This document shows positions 25,001 through 32,324 of a stretch of DNA of 64,000 nt, piece by piece. The position numbers and the translations under genes were made by a program. The stretch covers positions 3,171 through 67,170 of the forward strand of contig CAAFVV010000012.1 of the NCBI GenBank assembly GCA_900766585.1. The letters are read 5' to 3'. The notes beneath the pieces are model-generated. The model did not search any database and had not been told where the DNA came from. It saw nothing but the letters and a program-made list of their open reading frames with translations. This stretch comes from Clostridia bacterium (GTDB lineage: Bacteria; Bacillota; Clostridia; Oscillospirales; Acutalibacteraceae). Position 1 is the first letter of the stretch; every line of letters starts with the position of its first letter.

Positions 25001-25203
25001 GCTGAGCAAGGAGGTCATCTTTGTGAGACATAGACAACTGGCAATTTATATCACGGGGGGGGGCGCTGATCGGTAGCGATTAGGCACTCTGCCTAAACCG
25101 TGGCGCGGTACCGCATACTCAGCCTGACACCTCCGTTTTGCCGGTAAAGCGGATTGTGTCCGCAAACGGTTTACCGGTGAGAAATTAAAGGGGGTCATGG
25201 AAA
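25001..25203 (+). promoter_or_regulatory. Conserved structured leader element, copy 1 (before array gene 1)
   Basis: This element shares blocks and spacing with copies before genes 4 and 5. GCTGAG (25001-25006) can pair with CTCAGC (25118-25123), 117 bases apart; then a conserved block TCAGCCTGACACCTCCG and a 3' hairpin CCGGTAAA (25141-25148) with TTTACCGG (25170-25177) and inner CGGA/TCCG. The distance from CTCAGC to the ATG is 86 bases. This copy has a run of nine G (25055-25063) where copy 3 has three. Ribosome site AAAGGGGG. Confidence 0.6.
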
Positions 25204-26814
25204 ATGACAGGCAAAAACACAAGACGGGCATTGCTTATGAGTGCGCTCGCGATTCTTGCGTGCGCCGCAATGCTCATCGGCACCACATTTGCGTGGTTCA
25301 CGGACACCGCAAGCACGGCGGTGAACAAGATTCAGGCAGGTACTCTGGATGTAGACATCATTGATTTGCAGGGCGATTCTCTCGACGGCAAGACCCTGAC
25401 GTGGCAGAAGGCTTCCGGTGCTGAAAACGAAGACGTTCTGTGGGAGCCGGGCTGCACCTACTATCTTGCCCCGTTCCAGATTCAGAACAAGGGCAATCTG
25501 GCACTTAAATACAAAGTGTTTATAAATGGCGTTTCGGGAGACAGCAAGCTTCTGGAGGCGTTGGAATTCGGCTTTTATTACTTCGCTGTCGGTTTTGGCG
25601 AAGAGAGATCGCTGGATGAACTCATTGAGGGCGGTAAGCTGGATAATGTCGCTGAATATCCCGGACTTTGCACCGCACCCATTTATATTGTCGCGCACAT
25701 GAAGGAAGAGGCCGGCAACGAGTATCAGGGTCTGTCCATTGACGGCATCGGCATCACAGTCGTTGCGATGCAGAGTGCATACGAGTATGACAGCAAAGAT
25801 AACCAGTATGATGCAAATGCTGACGAAAATACGCTTTTCCTCTCGCTTGCGGAGTTCAATGCACTGACCGAAATCCCGACTGGCAAAACCGTATATGTCA
25901 ATCTGAACGGCGCTTCTCTTGAAGGCGGCATCACCATTGGTAATGCGGATATCGCAGACCATTACCATTACACTGAATGGGATAATGATGTTGCGCCTGA
26001 AGGTTATCCTCTTAAGACAAACATAGATAATTCTACAACGCACGACGGAGATAAAGTCCGCTACATTTACTCCACCGGTAAGCCTGCGTCTGATATCATT
26101 CTGATTGGCACTGTGCTGGGCGCCAAGGATACCGGCAATTTTGGTGCTGGCTCTATCAAGCTGATGGTTCCCGATGCGGCAAATGTTGTCTTTGACAAGG
26201 TCACCTTCGGTGCCGGTCAGATGATGGTAAGTATGTGGACAGAAGCGAGCGTACAGTCCATGACGGTTGCGCACCGCGTTGCCAGTGTGACTTTTGACGG
26301 CTGTACCTTTAATGGCAACTGGCTTCAGGGCGGCGATATCGGCGCAAATGAGCTGGTGATAAAGAACAGCACCTTCAAAAAGTATGAAAACACTGCTGTT
26401 CCGAACAACTCTAACCCCATTTGGGTTCAGAACAACAACGGCAATGTGACCATTGAGGGCTGCACCATCAATGCTGTACGTCCCATCAAACTGTGGGAAA
26501 GCAACGGCAGCGGTACTGCCGCTATCAAGAACAATACATTCATTATGAGCAAATGCACCGGTGATACGGATGATACCCATAAGAACATTGGTGTTATGTT
26601 CTGTCAGGGCAAATTGAACAATGTTGAAGTCACCGGCAACACCGTAAAGGGTGATGCTACGGCGCTTATCTGCTTCTATAATGACGGTGCAAACTACCCG
26701 ACCATGAATGAGGGCGCTGCCTTCAAGCTGTCTGGCAATACCCTTAACGATGCCAAGGAATCCGTTCTGTGGAAAACTAACACAGAGTGGAAGCCTGACT
26801 ATGTTACTAAGTAA
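25204..26814 (+). CDS. TasA/CalY-like secreted protein with beta-helix-like C-terminus, array gene 1
   Basis: A protein of 536 residues. The N-terminus (MTGKNTRRALL..., hydrophobic to about residue 27, then TFA-WFTDTAST) is a SipW-dependent-type signal peptide; cleavage after TFA would leave WFTD, like FND in TasA. Residues about 28-205 resemble TasA/camelysin fibre proteins and carry array-wide motifs LWEPGCTYY, NKGNLALKYK, GNEYQGLSIDGIGITV and YEYDSKDNQYD. Residues about 210-536 are rich in short Val/Ile-Thr-Asn-Gly strands (VTFDGCTFNGN, VTIEGCTINAVRP) typical of a parallel beta-helix. The protein is probably exported and assembled outside the cell. No sortase motif. Ribosome site AAAGGGGG. 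Confidence 0.85.
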   Translation: MTGKNTRRALLMSALAILACAAMLIGTTFAWFTDTASTAVNKIQAGTLDVDIIDLQGDSLDGKTLTWQKASGAENEDVLWEPGCTYYLAPFQIQNKGNLALKYKVFINGVSGDSKLLEALEFGFYYFAVGFGEERSLDELIEGGKLDNVAEYPGLCTAPIYIVAHMKEEAGNEYQGLSIDGIGITVVAMQSAYEYDSKDNQYDANADENTLFLSLAEFNALTEIPTGKTVYVNLNGASLEGGITIGNADIADHYHYTEWDNDVAPEGYPLKTNIDNSTTHDGDKVRYIYSTGKPASDIILIGTVLGAKDTGNFGAGSIKLMVPDAANVVFDKVTFGAGQMMVSMWTEASVQSMTVAHRVASVTFDGCTFNGNWLQGGDIGANELVIKNSTFKKYENTAVPNNSNPIWVQNNNGNVTIEGCTINAVRPIKLWESNGSGTAAIKNNTFIMSKCTGDTDDTHKNIGVMFCQGKLNNVEVTGNTVKGDATALICFYNDGANYPTMNEGAAFKLSGNTLNDAKESVLWKTNTEWKPDYVTK

Positions 26815-26832
26815 GGAAAGATAAACCGCTAA

Positions 26833-26895
26833 GTCCCTCCACCTTCGGGTGGAGGGACAATCAAAGGGTATAAGCTATGCTTGTGCCTTTTGATT
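26833..26895. repeat. Double intergenic hairpin, copy 1 (genes 1-2)
   Basis: Hairpin A: an 11-bp perfect stem GTCCCTCCACC (26833-26843) with TTCG loop and its complement (26848-26858). Hairpin B follows immediately: a 17-bp stem with three G-U pairs and a TAT loop (26859-26895), containing AAGGGTATAAGC and GCTTGTGCCTTTT. Neither is followed by a T-tract. Related pairs follow array genes 3 and 4. A further small hairpin CACATTGC/GCAATGTG lies at 26909-26930. Confidence 0.8.
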
Positions 26896-26966
26896 GCTTT
26901 AAGATGCGCACATTGCTTTGGCAATGTGAACATAAATGTTCCTGTATTATAAAGGAGGAAACAGAT

Positions 26967-28313
26967 ATGTCAGGCAAAAGCACAAGACGGGCATTGCTTA
27001 TGAGTGCGCTCGCGATTCTTGCGTGCGCCGCAATGCTCGTCGGCACCACATTTGCGTGGTTCACGGACACGGCATCTACGGCGGTGAACACCATCACGTC
27101 CGGCAGACTGAAGGTGGATATCGTTGACGAAGACGGCGAATCCATTCAGAACACAGGGCTGCAGTTTGTCAGCGCCGACGGCGTCACCAAGGGCGAGGCG
27201 ATCCTGTGGGAGCCTAACGCCACCTACAAAACGACCGGCTTTAAAATCAAGAACAACGGCAATCTGGCGCTTAAGTATAAGCTGGCACTGACCGGTATTA
27301 CCGGCAGCAGTGATCTGCTGAAAGTGATTACGTTCTCCGTTGTCAACAAGGAGGGCGTGGCGGTTGATCTGGCTGCCTTTGAGGGACACCTGGACAAGGC
27401 GGGCGAGCTGAGCGATACACTCTATATTCAGGGCCACATGGCTGCGGAAGCGGGCAATGAATATCAGGAAAAGGAACTGAACGGCATCGGCATTACCGTT
27501 TATGCCACGCAGTATACTTATGAGTATGACAGCAAGGATAACCAGTACGACAAGGACGCGGAGTATGCGACTGCTGTCAGCACGCTTGGCGAATTAGAGG
27601 CTGCTGTCAATGCCGGCGAAAACGTTGTCCTTAAAAATGACCTTGCGCTCACAAGTGTACTGACTATTCCGAGCGGCAAGGAGATCACCATTGACCTTAA
27701 CGGTAAAGCTGTGACTGCCACCGGCAATTTTGTTACTGTCGAAAAGGACAGCAAGCTAACGGTGACGGGCGGCACGGTGACTTCCGGTCGCTACGCCTTT
27801 AACGTTAAGGGCGGCGAGGTCGTGGTAAACGACGGCAATATTACCGCGCAGGAGTGCGTATATGCGCTGTTTGGCGGCAGCAAGCTGACGGTAAACGGCG
27901 GCACATTTACGGCAAAGGATAATGCGGTTATCGCTACCAACAGTTCGGAAAGCAACGGCTGCGCGATCACGATCAACGGCGGCGTTTTCAATGCCAATAT
28001 TACTTCCGCCGGATATATTGCCTGCGGAGTGTATGTCGCCAACAAAGATACTGTGGTGATCAACCGCGCGACCTTTAATGTGACAGACGGTGTCGGTATC
28101 CTGATGCGTGCCGGAAATACCACTGTCGGCAAGGATGTGGTGATCAACCTCACCAATACCGGCAAGGTGGAGTCCGGCAAAATCGGTGACGCGGTGATCA
28201 ATATCACTACGCCCGCTTATCTGGTGGCGGATATCCGTTCCCAGTACCCCGGCTTGGATGAAAGCTTTACCATTACCAATAACAGTAGCTATACGATCGT
28301 TGAATACAAATAA
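26967..28313 (+). CDS. TasA/CalY-like secreted protein with beta-helix-like C-terminus, array gene 2
   Basis: A protein of 448 residues. SipW-type signal peptide (residues about 1-27, RRALLMSALAILACAAMLVG, then TFA-WFTD), TasA-like part to about 190 (LWEPNATYKTTGF, NNGNLALKYK, GNEYQEKELNGIGITV, YEYDSKDNQYD), then a repetitive part to the end with strands such as ITIDLNGKAV, LTVTGGTVTSG, VVVNDGNITA and LTVNGGTFTAKD: a likely parallel beta-helix. ATG is eight bases after AAAGGAGG. The DNA of the signal region is nearly identical to gene 1 and an 81-base block is identical to gene 5. It lacks the long leader seen before genes 1, 4 and 5. Confidence 0.85.
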   Translation: MSGKSTRRALLMSALAILACAAMLVGTTFAWFTDTASTAVNTITSGRLKVDIVDEDGESIQNTGLQFVSADGVTKGEAILWEPNATYKTTGFKIKNNGNLALKYKLALTGITGSSDLLKVITFSVVNKEGVAVDLAAFEGHLDKAGELSDTLYIQGHMAAEAGNEYQEKELNGIGITVYATQYTYEYDSKDNQYDKDAEYATAVSTLGELEAAVNAGENVVLKNDLALTSVLTIPSGKEITIDLNGKAVTATGNFVTVEKDSKLTVTGGTVTSGRYAFNVKGGEVVVNDGNITAQECVYALFGGSKLTVNGGTFTAKDNAVIATNSSESNGCAITINGGVFNANITSAGYIACGVYVANKDTVVINRATFNVTDGVGILMRAGNTTVGKDVVINLTNTGKVESGKIGDAVINITTPAYLVADIRSQYPGLDESFTITNNSSYTIVEYK

Positions 28314-28355
28314 ACCGGCTGTTTATTCGCCGAAAGATAAAGGAGGTCATGGAAA

Positions 28356-29678
28356 ATGTCAGATAAATGCACAAAAAGTGCCTTGCTGACCAGCGCGCTG
28401 ACAATCCTCGTGTGCGTCGCCATGCTCATCGGCACCACATTTGCGTGGTTTACGGACACCGCATCCACAGCGGTGAACACGATTCAGTCCGGCAGGCTGA
28501 AGATTGAGCTGCAGTATGCCACCGCATGGGATGCCGAGACCGGCGCCCCCACTGCATGGGAAAATGCTGAGGGCAAGCTGTTAGAGTTCCGAAAAGCCGC
28601 CGGCGCAGCTGAAAAAGAATGTGTCCTGTGGGAGCCGGGCTGCACCTATCGTCTGCCCGAGCTGCGTATCGTCAACAAGGGCAATCTGGCGCTCAAGTAT
28701 AAGATGGTGATCACCGGCATTGCGGGTGATGCCAAGCTCAACGAGGCGATCGACTGGTCGTATGCGCAGTATTCGATGGCGGGCGATACCTATGAGGCCG
28801 CTTTGGGCGACAACCTGACGGGGGATACGTTTATTTCCGGCGAGATGAAGCCCGGAGAGAACGGCGACGTCACGGATCCGTATGTCATCAGCGGCACGAT
28901 GCGCACAGATGCGGGCAACGACTATCAGAATCTGACCATCACGGGCGTATCTGTCACAGTCTATGCCGCGCAGCTTGCCTATGAGTATGACAGCAAGGGC
29001 AATGACTATGACGCGGATGCGGAGTATCCGTCCACTGCCGACGCACTGAAAAGCGCGCTGGAAAACGGCGGAAGCATTGTTTTGGGCGAAGACGTGGCGA
29101 TTGCACCGGTTGTAGCGGACAAAACGGTGAGCACGCTTGTTTCGCAGATGGATATTACCAAAGATACTCAGCTGGATCTGTCCGGTAAAAAAATCGGCGT
29201 GGACGCGGATACTGCTGCCGCCGGTTTCGGCAAGGCGTCTCCGTTGCTGATGGCGGTCACGGCCGGAACGCTGACGATTGACGGCAACGGCGTAATCGAC
29301 TGTGAAGCCGGAAATGAACAGGTATACGGCATCAATGTCAACGGCGGCAAAGTCGTTGTCAATGACGGCAAATATTACGGCGCTATCACGGCGATTCAGG
29401 TTCAGAAGGGCGTGCTGGAGATCAACGGCGGTTTCTTTGATCTGGCACCGACCTGCAAATCGGTAGTTCCGCACTATGCAAAATACATGATCAACTGCAT
29501 TGACGCTGCCTATAAGGACGGCACCGCAGTCATTTCGGTCAAGGGCGGTACGTTTGTGAACTTTGATCCCTCTGCTAATCCCGAAGGGGCGGGCACCTCC
29601 TATGTGGCGGACGGCTATAAGGTCGTTTCCGAAACACAGGAAAACGGCGAGATCTGGTATACGGTTGTTGCCGAATGA
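28356..29678 (+). CDS. TasA/CalY-like secreted protein with beta-helix-like C-terminus, array gene 3
   Basis: A protein of 440 residues. The signal peptide is the most divergent of the five (MSDKCTKSALLTSALTIL) but keeps IGTTFAWFTDTASTAVN. The TasA-like part (to about 225) is closest to gene 5: EAIDW, LWEPGCTYRLPELRI, GTMRTDAGNDYQNLTITGVSVTV. The C-terminal part has beta-helix-like strands (LTIDGNGVIDCEAG, VVVNDGKYYGAI, LEINGGFFDLAP). Only 42 bases separate it from gene 2, with AAAGGAGGT before the ATG and no leader element, so genes 2 and 3 are probably translated from one message. Confidence 0.84.
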   Translation: MSDKCTKSALLTSALTILVCVAMLIGTTFAWFTDTASTAVNTIQSGRLKIELQYATAWDAETGAPTAWENAEGKLLEFRKAAGAAEKECVLWEPGCTYRLPELRIVNKGNLALKYKMVITGIAGDAKLNEAIDWSYAQYSMAGDTYEAALGDNLTGDTFISGEMKPGENGDVTDPYVISGTMRTDAGNDYQNLTITGVSVTVYAAQLAYEYDSKGNDYDADAEYPSTADALKSALENGGSIVLGEDVAIAPVVADKTVSTLVSQMDITKDTQLDLSGKKIGVDADTAAAGFGKASPLLMAVTAGTLTIDGNGVIDCEAGNEQVYGINVNGGKVVVNDGKYYGAITAIQVQKGVLEINGGFFDLAPTCKSVVPHYAKYMINCIDAAYKDGTAVISVKGGTFVNFDPSANPEGAGTSYVADGYKVVSETQENGEIWYTVVAE

Positions 29679-29688
29679 TTTTGTGTTC

Positions 29689-29760
29689 CCTCTCCACCCC
29701 TTTTGGGGTGGAGAGGCGATCCAAGGGCATAAGCAGGGTGCTTGTGCCTTTAGATCGCCT
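29689..29760. repeat. Double intergenic hairpin, copy 2 (genes 3-4)
   Basis: Hairpin A: 12-bp perfect stem CCTCTCCACCCC (29689-29700) with TTTT loop. Hairpin B: AGGCGATC (29714-29721) to GATCGCCT (29753-29760) plus AAGGGCATAAGC with GCTTGTGCCTTT, about 20 bp with one mismatch and a five-base loop. The two share three bases (29714-29716), so they partly exclude each other. Confidence 0.8.
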
Positions 29761-29783
29761 GAGAAGCAGATATATTTTTGAAA

Positions 29784-29986
29784 GCTGAGCAAAGAGGCCG
29801 TTCTTTGTAAGAATATAAACGACTGGCCGCTTTTATTGCCGTGAGGACTTTGTGCCGGCCATGCACACTGTCCAAACGGCGGTATATGGCCGCCTACTCA
29901 GCCTGACACCTTCGTTCCTGTCGGTGAGCGATGCGTGTCCGCATGTCCCCTTGCCGGCGAGAAAAATGAAGGAGGTCATTGAAAAA
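29784..29986 (+). promoter_or_regulatory. Conserved structured leader element, copy 2 (before array gene 4)
   Basis: GCTGAG (29784-29789) and CTCAGC (29897-29902) are 113 bases apart, and CTCAGC is 90 bases from the ATG. Blocks AAGCTGAGCAAAGAG, TCTTTGT and TACTCAGCCTGACACC match copy 1; the 3' hairpin is present with changed bases (GTGTCCGC in the loop side kept). It ends in AAGGAGGTCATT, the ribosome site. Confidence 0.6.
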
Positions 29987-32017
29987 ATGACAGGCAAAAC
30001 CACAAGACGGGCACTGCTGACCAGTGCGCTCGCGATTCTTGCGTGTGTCGCGATGCTCGTCGGCACCACATTTGCGTGGTTCACAGATACCGCGTCTACC
30101 GCGGCAAACACCATCCGGTCAGGTATTCTGACGGTGGATATCGTTGGGGAAGACGGCGTAACCTCCCTTCAGAATAAGAGCATGAGCTTCGTCAATGCGA
30201 ATGGCTCTGCCGATATTCTCTGGGAGCCGGGCGTGACTTTTAAGACCCCTGTGTTCCAGATCAAAAACACGGGCAACCTTGCACTCAAGTATAAGCTGGC
30301 GATCAACGGTATCACTGGCGACAATGCATTTTTGAGGGTGATCCACTTCTCCGTGATGGATGCTGAGGGGAAAGAGGTCTCGCTCGATACTTTTGAGGGA
30401 CATCTCACTCCGGACGCCGCTCTGAGCGGAGCGCTTTACATTCAGGCGCATATGGACGAGAACGCCGGCAACGAGTATCAGGATAAGACGCTGAGCGGTC
30501 TCGGCATCACGGTTATCGCCACGCAGGATACGGTCGAATATGACAGCAAGGACAATCAGTATGATAAAGATGCTTCCTACGGCGAGAAAGTGACCTCTGC
30601 CGAAGAGTTTAAGGCGGCGCTGGCGGATGGCAAGACGATTCTTCTGGCGAATGATATTGCCCTGACTGCGGAGCTGCACATCAACAAAGATGTGACCGTT
30701 TTCGGCAACGGACATACGGTGATCTCCGGTGCGCCCGTGCGTGTGGATGCCGGTCACAGCGTAACCTTTAAAAATGTGACTTTCTCGGCTCCCCAGAATG
30801 CGAAGAATAACGCCTCCAACTTCTATGCTGCCGGACTCAAAGGCAAGCTGGTTCTGGATGGCTGCAAATTCCTCGGCACGCAGTATGACTGCGTACAAGT
30901 TGTTCCCGAGACCGGTGCGGAGATTGTGATCAACGGCTGCCGGTTTGAAGCGGATAAGAGTGCGGAGCGCTTTATTCATATCGAGGCGGCGTATGCCTCC
31001 AATGCCGATGTGAAGATTACCCTGACCAACAATTTCTTCGGTGCTACCGGTATGCTGAAAAATTCCATGATCGACCTGGATTATATCAATCTGGCGGGAA
31101 TTGATTTCGGCGGCAATAACATCTATACCGATACAAATGGCGATATATATGTCTGCGGTCCGAGCGTGAATAGAACTATCTCCAAAGCCGATGCCTATGC
31201 CCAGTTGGGCGCACTCAAAGCGGCAGACAACGAAGAGATCAAGATTGTGACCGGCGATATAGCTATCACCGAGGGAAACACGGCGACTATTGCTCAGGAC
31301 ACGAAAATCTCTGCGGGAGCGACCATTTCCGGCAGCGGCACGGGCAACAGCACGCTTAACTCTGACAATGCCAAGATCAGTGAGGACAACGTCACGATCA
31401 AGGATATCACGATCAAGGGCAGCGGCTCTGCCGGTACCGGCGGCACGCTGAATATCGGCGGCAACAATGCCGCTTTGGAAAATGTGGATTATCAGGGCGA
31501 CGGCAACATCGCGATCACGGTATCCACCGGAAGCAAAAACAGCGGAACCACCTTTAAAAAGGTGAAGATCACAAAGGCTTTTCGCGGTATCCAGTTTTGG
31601 TCGCTTTCGGGCGATTCCGTGATTGACGACTGTGTGCTGAATGTGGCCGGGTACACCTTCAACATCGACGCCGCCGTGGCCGGCTCTACTTTGACGATCA
31701 AGGATTCGACGCTCAACGGGTGGACATCGTATACCAGCGGCATCAAGCTGGTGTCGTTTGACAACTGCAAGCTGGGCTTGAATGCGTATCAGTATCTGCG
31801 TCCCTACTCCGAAACGAAGCTGACCGACTGTGAGTTTACCTCGGCAGGCTATCAGCTGAACGCCGGCGGAAGTGATGCGTATACCATTACGCTGACGAAC
31901 TGCACCAAAAACGGAACCCCCATCACGGCAGAGAATGTCAAAGCATTGCTGCTGGATACGGACGATTGGAATACCAATGCGACGCTGATCGTCAACGGTG
32001 TGACCGTGACCCTGTAA
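29987..32017 (+). CDS. TasA/CalY-like secreted protein with long beta-helix-like C-terminus, array gene 4
   Basis: A protein of 676 residues, the longest of the array. Signal peptide TGKTTRRALLTSALAILAC, then TFA-WFTDTASTAAN; TasA-like part to about residue 190 (LWEPGVTFKTPVFQI, NTGNLALKYKL, GNEYQDKTLSGLGITV, VEYDSKDNQYD). The C-terminal region is two blocks of beta-helix-like repeats (about 200-400 and 425-676), e.g. VTFKNVTFSAPQN, LVLDGCKFLGTQ, NVTIKDITIKGSG, LTIKDSTLNGW. I chose the ATG after AAGGAGGTCATT that aligns with the other signal peptides; upstream codons lie in the leader. Confidence 0.85.
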   Translation: MTGKTTRRALLTSALAILACVAMLVGTTFAWFTDTASTAANTIRSGILTVDIVGEDGVTSLQNKSMSFVNANGSADILWEPGVTFKTPVFQIKNTGNLALKYKLAINGITGDNAFLRVIHFSVMDAEGKEVSLDTFEGHLTPDAALSGALYIQAHMDENAGNEYQDKTLSGLGITVIATQDTVEYDSKDNQYDKDASYGEKVTSAEEFKAALADGKTILLANDIALTAELHINKDVTVFGNGHTVISGAPVRVDAGHSVTFKNVTFSAPQNAKNNASNFYAAGLKGKLVLDGCKFLGTQYDCVQVVPETGAEIVINGCRFEADKSAERFIHIEAAYASNADVKITLTNNFFGATGMLKNSMIDLDYINLAGIDFGGNNIYTDTNGDIYVCGPSVNRTISKADAYAQLGALKAADNEEIKIVTGDIAITEGNTATIAQDTKISAGATISGSGTGNSTLNSDNAKISEDNVTIKDITIKGSGSAGTGGTLNIGGNNAALENVDYQGDGNIAITVSTGSKNSGTTFKKVKITKAFRGIQFWSLSGDSVIDDCVLNVAGYTFNIDAAVAGSTLTIKDSTLNGWTSYTSGIKLVSFDNCKLGLNAYQYLRPYSETKLTDCEFTSAGYQLNAGGSDAYTITLTNCTKNGTPITAENVKALLLDTDDWNTNATLIVNGVTVTL

Positions 32018-32027
32018 TTTTTCTATC

Positions 32028-32097
32028 CCTCTCCACCCCCACGGGTGGAGAGGCGATCTAAGGGCATAAGCGCGGCGTTTGTGCCTTTGGATTGCTT
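32028..32097. repeat. Double intergenic hairpin, copy 3 (genes 4-5)
   Basis: Hairpin A: 11-bp stem CCTCTCCACCC (32028-32038) with GGGTGGAGAGG (32043-32053). Hairpin B: AGGCGATCTAAGGGCATAAGC pairs (with G-U pairs and mismatches) with GTTTGTGCCTTTGGATTGCTT up to 32097. Sequence and layout match copy 2. Confidence 0.78.
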
Positions 32098-32122
32098 GAA
32101 AATGCCAATATGTGTTTGGAAA

Positions 32123-32324
32123 GCTGAGCAAAGAGATGGTCTTTGTGTAACATAGGCAACCGGGAAAAACGTACCGCATGGGCGCTGATCGGTATCCGTT
32201 AAGCACGCCGTCCAATCTGCGGCACAAAGCAGCACACTCAGCCCGGCATCTCCGTTTTGCCGGCAAAACGGAACGTGCCCGCAAAATGCTTACCGGCAAA
32301 AAATTGAAGGAGGTCATTGTAAAA
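32123..32324 (+). promoter_or_regulatory. Conserved structured leader element, copy 3 (before array gene 5)
   Basis: GCTGAG (32123-32128) and CTCAGC (32237-32242) are 114 bases apart; CTCAGC is 88 bases from the ATG. GGGCGCTGATCGGTA and CTCCGTTTTGCCGG match copy 1 exactly. The 3' hairpin TGCCGG/CCGGCA is kept. Ribosome site AAGGAGGTCATT. Confidence 0.6.

Noticed and set aside
25090..25125. T-box-like GGTACCGC in the leader of array gene 1
   Set aside because: It is not preserved in the other two leader copies, lacks the T-box context and specifier stem, and there is no aminoacyl or amino-acid gene downstream.
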